From Pseudomonadota bacterium (GTDB lineage: Bacteria; Pseudomonadota; Alphaproteobacteria; Caulobacterales; Caulobacteraceae), in NCBI GenBank assembly GCA_963205005.1, contig CAUJHW010000051.1, positions 1 to 43,167 on the forward strand: a stretch of 43,167 nt of DNA, in the 5' to 3' direction. Of the stretch, positions 7,449 to 17,300 are shown piece after piece. Position 1 is the first letter of the stretch. Every line of letters starts with the position of its first letter. Both the position numbers and the translations under genes were made by a program. Under the pieces are notes generated by a model, which made no database searches, had not been told where the DNA came from, and saw only the letters and a program-made list of their open reading frames with translations.

Positions 7449-8564
7449 ATGGGCGGATGGGGCAAGGCCTTGGGGTTGGCGGCGGCCATGGCGCTGGCGG
7501 CCTGCAGTCCGAAGAGCGCCGACAAGGCCGCTTCGACGGAAGGCGGCGTGCTGCGGATCTACAACTGGTCCGACTACATCGACCCCGCGCTCCTGACCCA
7601 GTTCACCAAGGAGACCGGGATCAAGGTCACCTATGACACCTTCGATTCCAACGAGGTGCTCGAGACCAAAGTGCTGCAGGGGAACACCGGATATGACGTG
7701 GTGGTCCCGTCCAACCACAACCTGCCCCGCTACATCACCGCCGGAGCCATACAGCCGCTGGACAAGACGAAGCTGCCGGGTCTCGACAAGCTCTCGCCCG
7801 ACACCCTGGCCCACATGGAACCCTTCGATCCCGGCACGAAGTACGACGTGCCCTACATGCAGGGCACCATCGGCATCGGCTACAATGTGGAGGCGGTGGC
7901 CAAGCGCCTGCCCGGCGTGAAGATCGACAGCTGGGCGGTGGTGTTCGAGCCGGCCAACCTGGCGAAGCTCAAGGACTGCGGCGTCTATTTCCTCGACGCG
8001 TCGGAAGACATGTACGCGGTCACCCTGAACTATCTGGGCAAGGACCCGAACTCGAAGGTCCTGGCCGACTACGACACGGCCACGGCCCTGCTGACCAGGG
8101 CCCGGCCGTTCGTGCGCAAGTTTCACTCCTCGGAGTACATTGACGCCCTGGCCAACGGCGACATCTGCGTGGCCGTGGGCTACTCGGGCGACGTCCTGCA
8201 GGCCAAGGCCCGAGCGGAAGAGGCCAAGAACGGCGTGAAGGTCGCCTATGCCGTGCCGAAGGAAGGCAGCCAGGTCTGGTTCGACGTCTTCACAATCCCG
8301 AAGGATGCGCCCAATCCGGCGGCGGCCCACCGGTTCATCGCCTTCATGCTGCGACCCGACATCATCGCCAAGGCGTCCAACTTCACCCAGTACGCCAACG
8401 CCAATGCCGCCGCGACGCCGATGGTCGACGAGGCGATCCGCAACGATCCCAACGTCTACCCGACCCCGGAACTGTCGAAGCGGCTCTTCGTCACCACCAC
8501 CAAGGACCAGGCGTTGCTGCGCGACGTGAACCGGCAGTGGACGAAGGTCCTGACGGGGCATTGA
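7449..8564 (+). CDS. potF: Polyamine ABC transporter substrate-binding lipoprotein (PotF/SpuD-like)
   Basis: 371 residues. The protein captures putrescine or spermidine for the ABC importer encoded downstream. The export signal ends in LAAC, with Cys19 as the lipid anchor, so the binding protein is probably held on the inner membrane rather than free in the periplasm. The mature N-terminus LRIYNWSDYIDPALLTQFTKETGIKV is the hallmark of the PotD/PotF family. DVVVPSNHN, the GTIGIGYN hinge and the C-terminal FIAFMLRPDI also fit. First gene of a four-gene operon; its stop overlaps the TTG start of the ATPase. Substrate preference cannot be read from the sequence. Confidence 0.88.
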   Translation: MGGWGKALGLAAAMALAACSPKSADKAASTEGGVLRIYNWSDYIDPALLTQFTKETGIKVTYDTFDSNEVLETKVLQGNTGYDVVVPSNHNLPRYITAGAIQPLDKTKLPGLDKLSPDTLAHMEPFDPGTKYDVPYMQGTIGIGYNVEAVAKRLPGVKIDSWAVVFEPANLAKLKDCGVYFLDASEDMYAVTLNYLGKDPNSKVLADYDTATALLTRARPFVRKFHSSEYIDALANGDICVAVGYSGDVLQAKARAEEAKNGVKVAYAVPKEGSQVWFDVFTIPKDAPNPAAAHRFIAFMLRPDIIAKASNFTQYANANAAATPMVDEAIRNDPNVYPTPELSKRLFVTTTKDQALLRDVNRQWTKVLTGH

Positions 8565-9697
8565 GCGGCCGGCCTCACATCGGCGGCGTCCGGTCCAGCT
8601 TCGCGCCCTGGGAGGATCCCGCGGCGCAGCCGCTGGTGCGCTTCGAGGGTGTCTCGCGCAGCTTCGGTGAGACGGTCGCGGTCAAGGCGGTGGACCTGTC
8701 CATCTACGAGGGCGAGTTCTTCGCCCTGCTGGGGCCTTCGGGCTGCGGCAAGACCACCCTGATGCGCCTGCTGGCCGGGTTCGAAAGCCCAGACGCCGGC
8801 CGCATACGGCTGGAAGGGCGCGACATCGGCGCCGAGCCGCCGCACCAGCGGCCGGTGCACATGATGTTCCAGGCCTATGCCCTGTTTCCGCACCTGAACG
8901 TCGCCCAGAACATCGCCTTCGGCCTGAAACGCCAGGGTGTCGCGCGCGCCGAGGTCGCCGCGCGGGTCGAGGAAATGCTGAGCCTGGTCAGGCTGGAGGG
9001 GATGGGCCGCCGCCGCCCTGACCAGCTGTCCGGCGGTCAGCGGCAGCGGGTGGCCCTGGCCCGGGCGATCGCGCCCCGGCCCCGCATCCTGCTGCTGGAC
9101 GAGCCCATGGCGGCCCTCGACCGCAAGCTGCGCGAGGAGACCCAGTTCGAGCTGATGGCCCTGCAGCAGAGCCTGGGCATGACCTTCATGATCGTCACCC
9201 ATGACCAGGACGAGGCCATGGTGGTCGCCGACCGGATCGCGGTGATGCGCGCCGGCGAGATCGTCCAGATCGGTCGTCCGGCGATGGTCTACGAGGCGCC
9301 AATCGACCGCTATGTGGCGGGCTTCATCGGCGACGTGAACCTCTTCGAAGGACGGACCGAGCCGGCCCCGGACGGCGTCCGGCTGGTCGGCGCCGACGGC
9401 GCGTTCCTGGCGGAGGGCGAGATTCCGGTCGGATCGACCGCCTGGCTGGCGGTTCGCCCGGAGAAGATCGCCGTCCATGCCGAGCCCCCGCCCCCCGGCC
9501 CCAACCGGCTCGAGGGCCGGATCCTCGACTACGCCTATCTCGGCGACTGGACGACCTATGTGGTCGAGATTGCGCCCGGCCGCACCGTCCGCGCCGCGCG
9601 GGCCAATGCGACCCGGATGGTCGAACGGCCGCTGGGCTGCGACGACCGCGTCTGGCTGACCTTCGCCCCCTCCAGCGCCGTGGTCCTGACCCGGTGA
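8561..9697 (+). CDS. potG: Polyamine ABC transporter ATP-binding protein (PotG/PotA-like)
   Basis: 378 residues from TTG 8561 (TTGA overlap with the previous stop; GTG 8537 is an in-frame alternative). It hydrolyses ATP to drive polyamine import. Walker [10 protein letters not shown] lies near residues 58-66, the ABC signature is [15 protein letters not shown], Walker B is [12 protein letters not shown], and the switch His is in [10 protein letters not shown]. The C-terminal quarter is a TOBE regulatory domain, as in PotA/PotG. It is coupled to the permease gene by a GTGA overlap at 9694-9697. Confidence 0.92.
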   Translation: MSGRPHIGGVRSSFAPWEDPAAQPLVRFEGVSRSFGETVAVKAVDLSIYEGEFFALLGPSGCGKTTLMRLLAGFESPDAGRIRLEGRDIGAEPPHQRPVHMMFQAYALFPHLNVAQNIAFGLKRQGVARAEVAARVEEMLSLVRLEGMGRRRPDQLSGGQRQRVALARAIAPRPRILLLDEPMAALDRKLREETQFELMALQQSLGMTFMIVTHDQDEAMVVADRIAVMRAGEIVQIGRPAMVYEAPIDRYVAGFIGDVNLFEGRTEPAPDGVRLVGADGAFLAEGEIPVGSTAWLAVRPEKIAVHAEPPPPGPNRLEGRILDYAYLGDWTTYVVEIAPGRTVRAARANATRMVERPLGCDDRVWLTFAPSSAVVLTR

Positions 9698-10578
9698 GGC
9701 GCGAACGCTCCGCCCTGGCGGCGATCCTGCCGTTCCTCTGGCTGGCGGTGTTCTTCGCCTTCCCGTTCATGCTGGTCGCCAAGCTGTCGCTCTCCGACAC
9801 GGTCCTGGCGATGCCTCCCTATGCGCCGAGGATCGACTGGAGCCAGGGCCTGGCGGGCCTCGGGGCCTTTTTCGGCGCCCTCGACGGCGAAACCTATGCA
9901 CGGCTGGCGCAGGACCGGCTGTATCTGGACGCCTATCTCTCAAGCCTGCGTCTCGCCGGCCTGGGCACGATCCTGCTGCTGCTGATCGGCTATCCCATCG
10001 CCTACGGGATCAGCCGCTGTCCGCCCGGCGCCCGCCAGGCGCTGGTGATGGCGGTGGTCCTGCCGTTCTGGACCAGCTTCCTGATCCGCATCTACGCCTG
10101 GATCGCCATCCTCAAGCCGGCCGGCGTGCTGAACGCCGGCCTGCACGCCCTGGGCCTTCCCGGCGTGGACATCCTCAACACCGAGACCGCGGTGCTGCTG
10201 GGGCTGGTCTATGCCTACCTGCCGTTCATGGTCCTGCCGCTGTACGCCGTCCTCGACCGCCAGGACGAAAGCCTGATCGAAGCGGCCCAGGACCTGGGCG
10301 CGACTCCGTTGTCGGCGTTCTGGCGCGTCACCTTCCCGCTGTCCCTGCCCGGGGCGGCGGCCGGCGCGCTGCTCTGCTTCATCCCCATGGCCGGCGAGTT
10401 CGTGATCCCCGACCTGCTGGGCGGCTCCGAGACCCTGATGCTGGGCCGGGTGATCTGGACCGAGTTCTTCGCCAACCGGGACTGGCCGGCCGCGTCGGCG
10501 GTGGCCATCGTCCTGCTGGCGACCCTGACCGTCCCGATCCTGCTGTTCGAGCGCCAGCAGGCCAGGGTGCTGTCGTGA
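9694..10578 (+). CDS. potH: Polyamine ABC transporter permease (PotH-like)
   Basis: 294 residues with six predicted membrane helices. The cytoplasmic EAA loop EAAQDLGATPLSAFWRVTFP, which docks on the ATPase, is present near residue 195. The first helix (LAAILPFLWLAVFFAFPFMLV) and the sequence LSDTVLAMPPY fit PotH/PotB. The GTG start overlaps the potG stop, and its own stop overlaps the next GTG, so translation of the three is coupled. It forms the membrane channel together with the next gene. Confidence 0.9.
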   Translation: MRRERSALAAILPFLWLAVFFAFPFMLVAKLSLSDTVLAMPPYAPRIDWSQGLAGLGAFFGALDGETYARLAQDRLYLDAYLSSLRLAGLGTILLLLIGYPIAYGISRCPPGARQALVMAVVLPFWTSFLIRIYAWIAILKPAGVLNAGLHALGLPGVDILNTETAVLLGLVYAYLPFMVLPLYAVLDRQDESLIEAAQDLGATPLSAFWRVTFPLSLPGAAAGALLCFIPMAGEFVIPDLLGGSETLMLGRVIWTEFFANRDWPAASAVAIVLLATLTVPILLFERQQARVLS

Positions 10579-11357
10579 AGCGCGGGCCATCGGCGTTCAA
10601 CATCGCCTCGGTCGGCCTCGGCCTGGCCTTCCTCTACGCGCCGATCGTCATCCTGGTCGCCTATTCGTTCAACGCCAGCCGGCTGGTGACCGTCTGGGGC
10701 GGCTTCTCCACCCGCTGGTATGCCGCCCTGTTCCACGATGCCCAGATGCTGGACGCGATCTGGGTGACTCTAAGGGTCGGCGTGCTCTCTGCGACCTTCG
10801 CCACTGTGCTCGGGACGCTCGCGGCCGTGGCGCTGGTCCGGGGCGGGTTCCGCGGGCGAACGGTCCTGGCCGGGGGCGTCTACGCCACCCTTGTGATGCC
10901 GGAAGTGATCCTTGGCCTGTCGCTGCTGCTGCTGTTCGTCGCCGCCGGTCTCCCGCGCGGGTTCTGGACCGTGACGCTCAGCCACACGACCCTCACCCTG
11001 GCCTACGCCACGGTGGTGGTGCAGGCGCGCCTCGGAAGCTTTGACCGCAGCCTCGAGGAAGCCGCCCAGGACCTGGGCTGCCCGCCGTGGAAGGCGTTCG
11101 CCCTGGTCACCCTGCCGGTGATCGCCCCGGCGGTGGCGGCGGCGTGGATGCTGGCCTTCACCCTGTCGCTGGACGACCTGGTCATCGCGAGCTTCACCTC
11201 GGGTCCGGGCGCAACCACCCTGCCGATGCGCCTGTACAGCCAGGTGCGGCTGGGCGTGGACCCCAAGATTAACGCGGTCTCGACGATCCTGATCGGACTG
11301 GTGGCCACCGGCGTCGTCGCCGCCTACCTGATCCGGCAGCGACGGCGCCCGGCCTGA
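10575..11357 (+). CDS. potI: Polyamine ABC transporter permease (PotI-like)
   Basis: 260 residues with six membrane helices. The EAA loop is EEAAQDLGCPPWKAFALVTLP. LYAPIVILVAYSFNASR near the N-terminus and LDDLVIASFTSGPGATTLP near the C-terminus are strong PotI/PotC family markers. The GTG start at 10575 overlaps the potH stop. Last gene of the potFGHI-type operon; two GC-rich hairpins follow before the convergent amidase gene. Confidence 0.9.
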   Translation: MKRGPSAFNIASVGLGLAFLYAPIVILVAYSFNASRLVTVWGGFSTRWYAALFHDAQMLDAIWVTLRVGVLSATFATVLGTLAAVALVRGGFRGRTVLAGGVYATLVMPEVILGLSLLLLFVAAGLPRGFWTVTLSHTTLTLAYATVVVQARLGSFDRSLEEAAQDLGCPPWKAFALVTLPVIAPAVAAAWMLAFTLSLDDLVIASFTSGPGATTLPMRLYSQVRLGVDPKINAVSTILIGLVATGVVAAYLIRQRRRPA

Positions 11358-11451
11358 CGGCCAGGCATCACAGGCGGCCCCGCGCGGGCGACTTGACCCT
11401 ACTGCCCCGCGGAACCGCCCGTGATCAACGTCCCCCCCGGGACGCTGGAGA

Positions 11452-11477
11452 CCCGACCCGCTGCGCGGCGGGTCGGG
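11452..11477. terminator. GC-rich hairpin between convergent pot operon and amidase gene
   Basis: CCCGACCCGC and GCGGGTCGGG form a perfect 10-bp stem with a 6-nt loop. A second smaller hairpin (CCCTTCC/GGAAGGG, 11511-11532) follows. Neither has a T-tract. They are the only structures I see in the 190-nt gap 11358-11548, and may end transcription from both sides. Confidence 0.4.
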
Positions 11478-11548
11478 ATACCGGAAGGCGCCGCGTCCCG
11501 TCTCGGCACGCCCTTCCGGCTTTCGGGAAGGGCATTGCAAGGCTCGGG

Positions 11549-12952
11549 CTAGAGCGGTGGGACCCGGTCGAACCAGGGCCGCGCCCGCTCCAGCTGGCCG
11601 GCGAGGCGGAACAGCGTCGCCTCTTCGCCCAGCCGTCCGACGAACTGCATTCCAAGCGGCAGCCCGCCCTGGCTCCAGGCCAGGGGGACCGTCATCGCCG
11701 GCTGGCCGGTGTTGTTGAAGCCCTGGGTGTTGGGCATATAGCGCCACAGCCGCCGGGCAATGCCGCGCGGCTCGCCCAGCACCCACCGGATCGGAACCGG
11801 CGGCTCGCCGAGGGTCGAGGTCAGCAGCACATCGTAAGTCTCGAACAGCCGGGCGACCTCGCGCCCGAAAGCGTGCAGCGTCTGCACCCCGCGAACATAC
11901 TGCGGGCCGCTTACCTTCTGCCCGCGCCGGTAGGTGGACAACGTCAGCGGCTCCAGTTCATCGTCCCCGATGGGCCGGCCACGCCGCTCGGCCTCGGCGT
12001 CCAGCATGGCCGCGACACTGGCGGCAATCACCTCGCCGGCCGCCGCCTGCATCGCGGCGAAGTCGCCGGGGACGCTCACCCGCTCCACCGAATGCCCGAG
12101 GGCCTCGCACAGACGCGCAGTGTCCTGGGTCGCGGCCCTGCACTCGGGGTCCATCTCCGGGGCCTGCAGCGCTTCATCGGTGAAGGCGATCCGCAGGCGG
12201 CCGGGCTCACGCTCCACCTCCTCGGCATAGGGCCGCTCCGGCGGGGCCATGAAATAGGGGTCGCCGGGCTGCGGCGCGCAGGCGATGTCCAGCAGCACCG
12301 CGCTGTCCCTGACCGACCTCGTCACCGCGTGCTGAATCGAGGCGCCGGCCCAGCCCTCGCCCGCCGGGGCGAAGGACACCCGTCCGCGCGACGGCTTCAT
12401 GCCGAACAGGCCGCAGCAGGACGCCGGGATGCGGATCGAGCCGCCGCCGTCGCTGGCGTGTGCGGCAGGCACGATGCCCGCGGCCACCGCCGCCGCGGCC
12501 CCGCCCGACGAACCGCCCGGCGTACGGGTCAGGTCCCACGGGTTGCGGCAGTCGCCCAGCAGCGCCGATTCCGTGAAGGGCCACAGGCCGAACTCCGGCG
12601 TGTTGGTCTTTCCGAAGATGTTGAGCCCCGCCTTGAGATAGAGCGTGGTCAGGGCGCTGTCGGCGTCGGACACGGCCCCGGCGAACACCCTCGAGCCCTG
12701 GGTCATCACCGTCCCGCCCAGCGCTGCGCCCAGGTCCTTCAGCAGGAACGGGACGCCGGCCAGTGGCCCCTGCCCCGAAGCGGCGTCACGGGCCCGCGCG
12801 CTCAGGTCCGTCGTGACGGCGTTGATCTGTGGATTGACCTGCGCCATCCGCGCCAGCGCCAGGTCCAGCAGTTCCCCCGCCGAAACCTCACCCCGCGCCA
12901 CCAGCCCCGCCAGGCCGACCGCGTCATGGGCCCGATATTCCTCGAAACGCAT
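11549..12952 (-). CDS. Amidase (amidase-signature family)
   Basis: A 467-residue amidase-signature enzyme, hydrolysing a C-N amide bond. The catalytic triad is visible: Lys72 in GVPFLLKD, cis-Ser148 in TPGGSSGG, and nucleophile Ser172 in [17 protein letters not shown]. The length is normal for the family. It resembles bacterial enzymes annotated as 6-aminohexanoate-cyclic-dimer hydrolase or general amidases rather than GatA: it lacks a gatC/gatB context. The substrate is unknown. ATG 12952 has GGGGAAG upstream. It is a single gene on its strand, ending next to the pot operon. Confidence 0.85.
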   Translation of the reverse strand: MRFEEYRAHDAVGLAGLVARGEVSAGELLDLALARMAQVNPQINAVTTDLSARARDAASGQGPLAGVPFLLKDLGAALGGTVMTQGSRVFAGAVSDADSALTTLYLKAGLNIFGKTNTPEFGLWPFTESALLGDCRNPWDLTRTPGGSSGGAAAAVAAGIVPAAHASDGGGSIRIPASCCGLFGMKPSRGRVSFAPAGEGWAGASIQHAVTRSVRDSAVLLDIACAPQPGDPYFMAPPERPYAEEVEREPGRLRIAFTDEALQAPEMDPECRAATQDTARLCEALGHSVERVSVPGDFAAMQAAAGEVIAASVAAMLDAEAERRGRPIGDDELEPLTLSTYRRGQKVSGPQYVRGVQTLHAFGREVARLFETYDVLLTSTLGEPPVPIRWVLGEPRGIARRLWRYMPNTQGFNNTGQPAMTVPLAWSQGGLPLGMQFVGRLGEEATLFRLAGQLERARPWFDRVPPL

Positions 12953-13012
12953 GCTTCCCCCCGCTTTTCGCCGACCATAGCGCGAAGATGGCGCTGCGCC
13001 ACGCGGGAGGAA

Positions 13013-13088
13013 TGGTGCCGGATGCAGGACTCGAACCCGCGACCTTCGGTTTACAAAACCGCTGCTCTACCAGCTGAGCTAATCCGGC
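13013..13088 (-). tRNA. tRNA-Thr (anticodon TGT)
   Basis: A minus-strand tRNA of 76 nt with encoded CCA. The acceptor arm GCCGGAT pairs with ATCCGGC, the D-arm is AGCTCAGCTGGTAGAGC, the anticodon loop TTTGTAA gives TGT (reads ACA/ACG), and the T-loop is GGTTCGAGTCC. It stands alone between the amidase and UPF0178 genes, with its own promoter. Confidence 0.95.
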
Positions 13089-13099
13089 CGGGCGGTCTG

Positions 13100-13128
13100 C
13101 TTATGAGGGGTTGCGGGGCCGGCGCCAA
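13100..13128 (-). promoter_or_regulatory. Probable tRNA-Thr promoter
   Basis: On the minus strand -35 TTGGCG (plus 13123-13128), a 17-nt spacer and -10 CATAAG (plus 13100-13105). The predicted start is about 5 nt before the mature tRNA 5' end. It matches the metG promoter closely. Confidence 0.55.
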
Positions 13129-13209
13129 GACCCCCGGACGCGGGATTCCGGACGGGGTGCCGGCGTTCGGGCGTGAGCCGTGGGTGTGATTGATGTAGGG
13201 TGCCGGGCG

Positions 13210-13662
13210 ATGCAGATTTTCATCGATGCCGACGCCTGCCCCGTGAAGGACGAGACCTACAAGGTCGCCGCGCGATACGGCCTGAAGACCTGGGTGGTCT
13301 CGAACAGTTTCATCCAGATCCCGGCATCGCCGATGATCGCGCGCCAGATCGTCGATGCCGGGCCGGATATCGCAGACGACTGGATCGCGGAGCAGGTGGC
13401 GCCGGGCGACATCGTCGTGACCAACGACATCCCGCTGGCGGATCGGGTGCTGAAGGCGGGCGGCGCCGCCATTGCGCCAAACGGACGGACGTTCACCGCC
13501 GACTCCATCGGCCAGGCCCTGGCCCAGCGCTCGATCATGGAGCACATCCGGTCGACCGGCGAGATCACCGGCGGGCCCAAACCTTTCGCATCCACCGACC
13601 GTTCGCGGTTTCTGCAGGCCCTGGACGAGGCCGTGAACCGCGAAAGACGCAAAGCACGCTAG
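13210..13662 (+). CDS. YaiI/YqxD family protein (UPF0178, DUF188)
   Basis: 150 residues from ATG 13210. The N-terminus MQIFIDADACPVKDE is the defining motif of UPF0178 (YaiI/YqxD) proteins. DIVVTNDIPLADRVL and the R-S-rich C-terminal segment (STDRSRFLQALDEAVNRERR) complete the family pattern. The fold resembles PIN-like nucleases, with several conserved Asp residues, but the biological role is not established. The gene stands alone, directly downstream of the oppositely oriented tRNA-Thr. Confidence 0.88.
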   Translation: MQIFIDADACPVKDETYKVAARYGLKTWVVSNSFIQIPASPMIARQIVDAGPDIADDWIAEQVAPGDIVVTNDIPLADRVLKAGGAAIAPNGRTFTADSIGQALAQRSIMEHIRSTGEITGGPKPFASTDRSRFLQALDEAVNRERRKAR

Positions 13663-13668
13663 GCGCGC

Positions 13669-13696
13669 TTGCATCGCGGAAAGGTGACGCTAGCTT
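13669..13696 (+). promoter_or_regulatory. Candidate promoter of the cytochrome c gene
   Basis: TTGCAT (13669-13674), a 16-nt spacer and TAGCTT (13691-13696) lie 30 nt upstream of the cytochrome start. This is a partial match to sigma-70-type consensus, so a low-certainty call. Confidence 0.3.
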
Positions 13697-13726
13697 GCCG
13701 GCCAGTTCTGACCTGGAGATTTCCCC

Positions 13727-14248
13727 ATGCGCCTCGGGCCCATACTCGCCGCCTGCGCCCTCGCCGCCCTGACGACGGCCTGCAACAAGTCCGAGCCCGC
13801 CCCCGCGGCCCCGGCCGCCGAGGACGCCGCCGGCCCCGCGCCGGTTCCGGCCGCAGCGGCCGCCGCCGCCGGTCCCAGCGACGAGGAGAAGAAGGCCGTG
13901 CTGGCGTCGCTGCCGGCCCCCTACAACACCGCCGACCTCGAAAACGGTGAGGCCAGGTTCGCGCTCTGCCAGTCCTGCCACACCATCACCCAGGGCGGGG
14001 CGAACATGACCGGCCCGAACCTGCACGGCGTCTTCGGGCGCAAGTCGGCTTCCAATGCCGAATTCAAGTACTCCGACGCACTCAAGGCCGCCAACTGGAC
14101 CTGGGACGCCGACCATCTGAACCAGTGGCTCGAGAAGCCCCAGACGTTCCTGCCCGGCACCAAGATGGCCTTCGCCGGCCTGAAAGACGCCAAGGACCGC
14201 ACCGACCTGATCGCGTTCCTGATGGTGGAAACCGGCCACAAGCCCTGA
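13727..14248 (+). CDS. Class I c-type cytochrome, membrane-anchored
   Basis: 173 residues. An N-terminal lipoprotein-like signal (LAALTTAC, Cys19) is followed by a long Ala/Pro linker (20-50). The cytochrome domain (about 70-170) has the haem c site CQSCH (81-85) and the distal Met ligand in PGTKMAFAGL (Met147). The domain order resembles cytochrome c2/c-550 (CycM-like) proteins tethered to the membrane for short-range electron transfer in the periplasm. GGAG precedes the ATG by about 9 nt. A strong intrinsic terminator follows. The redox partner is not encoded next to it. Confidence 0.88.
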   Translation: MRLGPILAACALAALTTACNKSEPAPAAPAAEDAAGPAPVPAAAAAAAGPSDEEKKAVLASLPAPYNTADLENGEARFALCQSCHTITQGGANMTGPNLHGVFGRKSASNAEFKYSDALKAANWTWDADHLNQWLEKPQTFLPGTKMAFAGLKDAKDRTDLIAFLMVETGHKP

Positions 14249-14265
14249 TCGGGCCGTTCTCTGAC

Positions 14266-14301
14266 AGCCGCGCGCGCCGGTCTCCGGCGTGCGCGGCTTT
14301 T
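14266..14301 (+). terminator. Rho-independent terminator of the cytochrome c gene
   Basis: AGCCGCGCGCGCCGG pairs with CCGGCGTGCGCGGCT around a 3-nt loop (one G-U). The descending arm runs straight into TTTT (14298-14301). It lies 18 nt after the cytochrome stop and before the convergent RND gene. Confidence 0.75.
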
Positions 14302-14310
14302 GGGTCCCAA

Positions 14311-17300
14311 CTACTCGGCCGCGTTGGCGACCCGGGCGCGTTCGGTTTCCTCGAAGGCCTCGATGCGCCGGGCCGTTGCCATCGGCGACTTCGTGAACCG
14401 CGCCAGCAGGTTGTAGAACACCGGCACCACGAACAGCGTCACCAGGGTGGCGAAGATGGCCCCGAAGAAGATCGTCACACCGATGGTCTTGCGCGCCTCG
14501 CCGCCGGCCCCACCCCACACGATCAGCGGGATCGCGCCCGCCGCCGCAGAGATCGACGTCATGATGATCGGCCGCAGGCGCAGGGACGCGCTTTCGATCA
14601 CGGCTTCGCGGATTGACAGGCCCTCGTCCCGCAGCTGGTTGGCGAACTCCACGATCAGGATGCCGTTCTTGGCTGCGATCCCAACCAGGATGATCAGCCC
14701 GATCTGGCTGTAGGTGTTGATCGAAGAGTCGAAGAGCAGCAGTCCGAACAGCCCGCCCAGGGCGGCGATCGGCACGGTCAGCATGATCACCGCCGGGTGG
14801 ATCCAGCTCTCGAACTGCGCCGCCAGCACGAGGAAGACCAGCAGGAGCGCGATGCCGAAGGCCAGGCCCACCGAGCCCGACGCCTCGAGGTAGTCGCGGG
14901 CGCCGCCGCCCCACTTCACGGTCACCTGACCCGGCTGCTTGGCCGCCTCGGCGCGGAAGAAGGCGATCGCCTCGCCCATGCTGTAGCCGGGGTTGAGCTG
15001 CGCGGAGAGACTGATCGAACGCAGGCGGTCGACACGGGGGCGGTCCGGCGTGTCACCGCGCACCTGGGTGGTCACCACCGAGGCCAGTGGCACGGGCTCG
15101 CCGGAGCTGGACCGCACGTAGAGGCGGTCGAGGTCGGCTTCGGTCTCGCGCCGGTCGCGGTCGGCCTGCAGCAGGACATCGTATTCCTGCCCGTTCTTGA
15201 TGTAAGTGGTCGCCCGCCTGGAGCCAAACATCGTCTCGAGCGCGCGGCCGATGGTCTGGGCCGAGATGCCCAGGGATGCTGCCTTCTCGCGATCGATGTT
15301 GACCACCACCCGCGGGCTGGTGGGCTCATAGTCCAGACGTGGCCGGGCAAGGCCCGGGTTTTGGTTGGCCGCCGCCAGCACAGGCTGGATCCAGCGCGCG
15401 ATCTCCGGATAGTCGGTCCCTGTGGCGATCAGCTGCAGGCTCGTACCGCCGCCACCGCCGCCGCCCGGGCCGCCCCGCTGCAGACCGCCTTCCGGCGAGA
15501 CGATCGCGCGGACCGAGGTGACCGAGGACAGCTCGCGGTTCAGCGTCGCCGCCAGGTCCGGAGCGGTGATCTTGGCCGCGCCTTCGGCCTTGTCATTCAG
15601 GATGACGTTGCCGCCGCCCGAGTTGAACGAGCTGTTCCCGAAGCGCGGCATCGAGAAGACGTAGCGATCGACCGAGCCGTTCGCGACGTGCTTCTGGAGG
15701 ATCGCCTCGACCTGCTTGCTGGCGGCCAGGGTGTAGTCGAAGCCGGCGCCTTCCGGACCGGAGAAGCTGACCGACGCCCTGCGCCGGTCCTCTTCCGGCG
15801 TCAGCTCACGGGGCAGCACGGTGAATACGCCGTAGGCGGCTACTGCCAGAACAAGCACCAGGGCCGAGGCGCCGATGGAGACGCTGCGGCGGCCGAGCAG
15901 GCCTTCCAGCGAGGCGTGATAGGAGTCCTTCAGGCGATGCATCGCGCTGTCGACATTGCGCGCGAGCCAGCCCTCGCCCTTGGCAGGGCGCAGCAGCTTG
16001 GACGCCAGCATCGGCGACAGGGACAGGGCCAGCAGCGCCGAGAAAGCGACGGCCGCCGCCACGGAAACCGCGAGCTCCACGAACAGCCGGCCGATGAACC
16101 CGGGCAGGAACATCAGCGGCGCGAAGACCGAGATCAGCACGACGGTGGTGGCGACGACGGCGAAGAATACCTGCCGGGCGCCGCGCTGGGCGGCCACGAT
16201 CGGCGGCTCTCCGTCATCGATGCGCCTCTGGATGTTCTCGACCACCACGATGGCGTCGTCGACCACCAGGCCGATCGCCAGCACCAGGGCCAGAAGGGTC
16301 AGCAGGTTGATCGAAAAGCCGAGCGGGGCCAGCACGATGAAGGTCGACAGGATGCAGATGGGCGCGACCACCGTCGGAATGATCGCCGCACGCGCCGTCC
16401 CCAGAAACAGGAAGTTCACCAGGGCGACCATGGCCAGCGAGATCGCCATGGTGATCCAGACCTCCTGGATCGCGTGACGGGTGAACTCGGTATAGTCGAC
16501 CGAGACGCCGATCCGGGTGCCCTTCGGGAGGCCCGCGTTGATCTCCGCGATCGCGGCGCGGACGCCGTCGGAGATCTCGAGGTCATTGGCCTGGCTCTGC
16601 CGGGTGATGGCGATGCCGACCATGTCCTTGCCGTTCGAGCGGAAGATCCGCCGACGTTCGTCAGGGCCTTCCTCGATCCGGGCGATGTCGCCCAGGCGAG
16701 TGATGTACCCCTGCGCGGCCGAGGCAGAGGCGACATCCCGGATGGCGCCCTGGGCCGCGCCCGCGGTCGCCGCCGTGCCGCCGAGCGCCGCGGAGCCCGA
16801 GGCCTGGGACGCGCTGCGGGCGGCCACGATCGGCATCCGCGCGAACTGCTCCGGCGTGGAATATCCGCGCGCGACGCGGATGGTGAAGTCCTTGGTCGGG
16901 GCTTCCAGCGAGCCGGCGGGGAGCTCGGCATTCTGGGTATTGAGCGCGGACTCGACGTCCTCGACGGTCAGGCCGCGCGCGGCCATCGCGTCAGGGTTCA
17001 GCCAGATCCGCATGGAATAGTACTGGGCGCCGCCCACGCCGACGGTCGCCACCCCGGGCACGGTCGAAAGCCGCTCGACCAGGTATCGCTGGGCGTAATC
17101 CGACAGCTGCAGACGGTCCATCGTGTTCGAGGTGAAATTCAGGAACATGATCGGCGAGGAGTCGGCGTTCGCCTTCTGGATCTGCGGCGGATCGGCCTGC
17201 TCGGGAAGCTGGGCCGACACGCGGCTGACCGCATCGCGCACGTCGTTGGCGGCGTCGTCGAGGTTGCGGTCCAGCTTGAACGAGATGCTGATCCGCGAGG

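Noticed and set aside
7379..7525. N-terminal extension of the DUF486 gene
   Set aside because: It is hydrophilic and Pro-rich, unlike the family, and overlaps the polyamine gene start; the family starts near Met 7378.
11393..13189. Long plus-strand frame across the amidase gene
   Set aside because: A GC-rich shadow of the amidase with low-complexity translation and overlap with tRNA-Thr.
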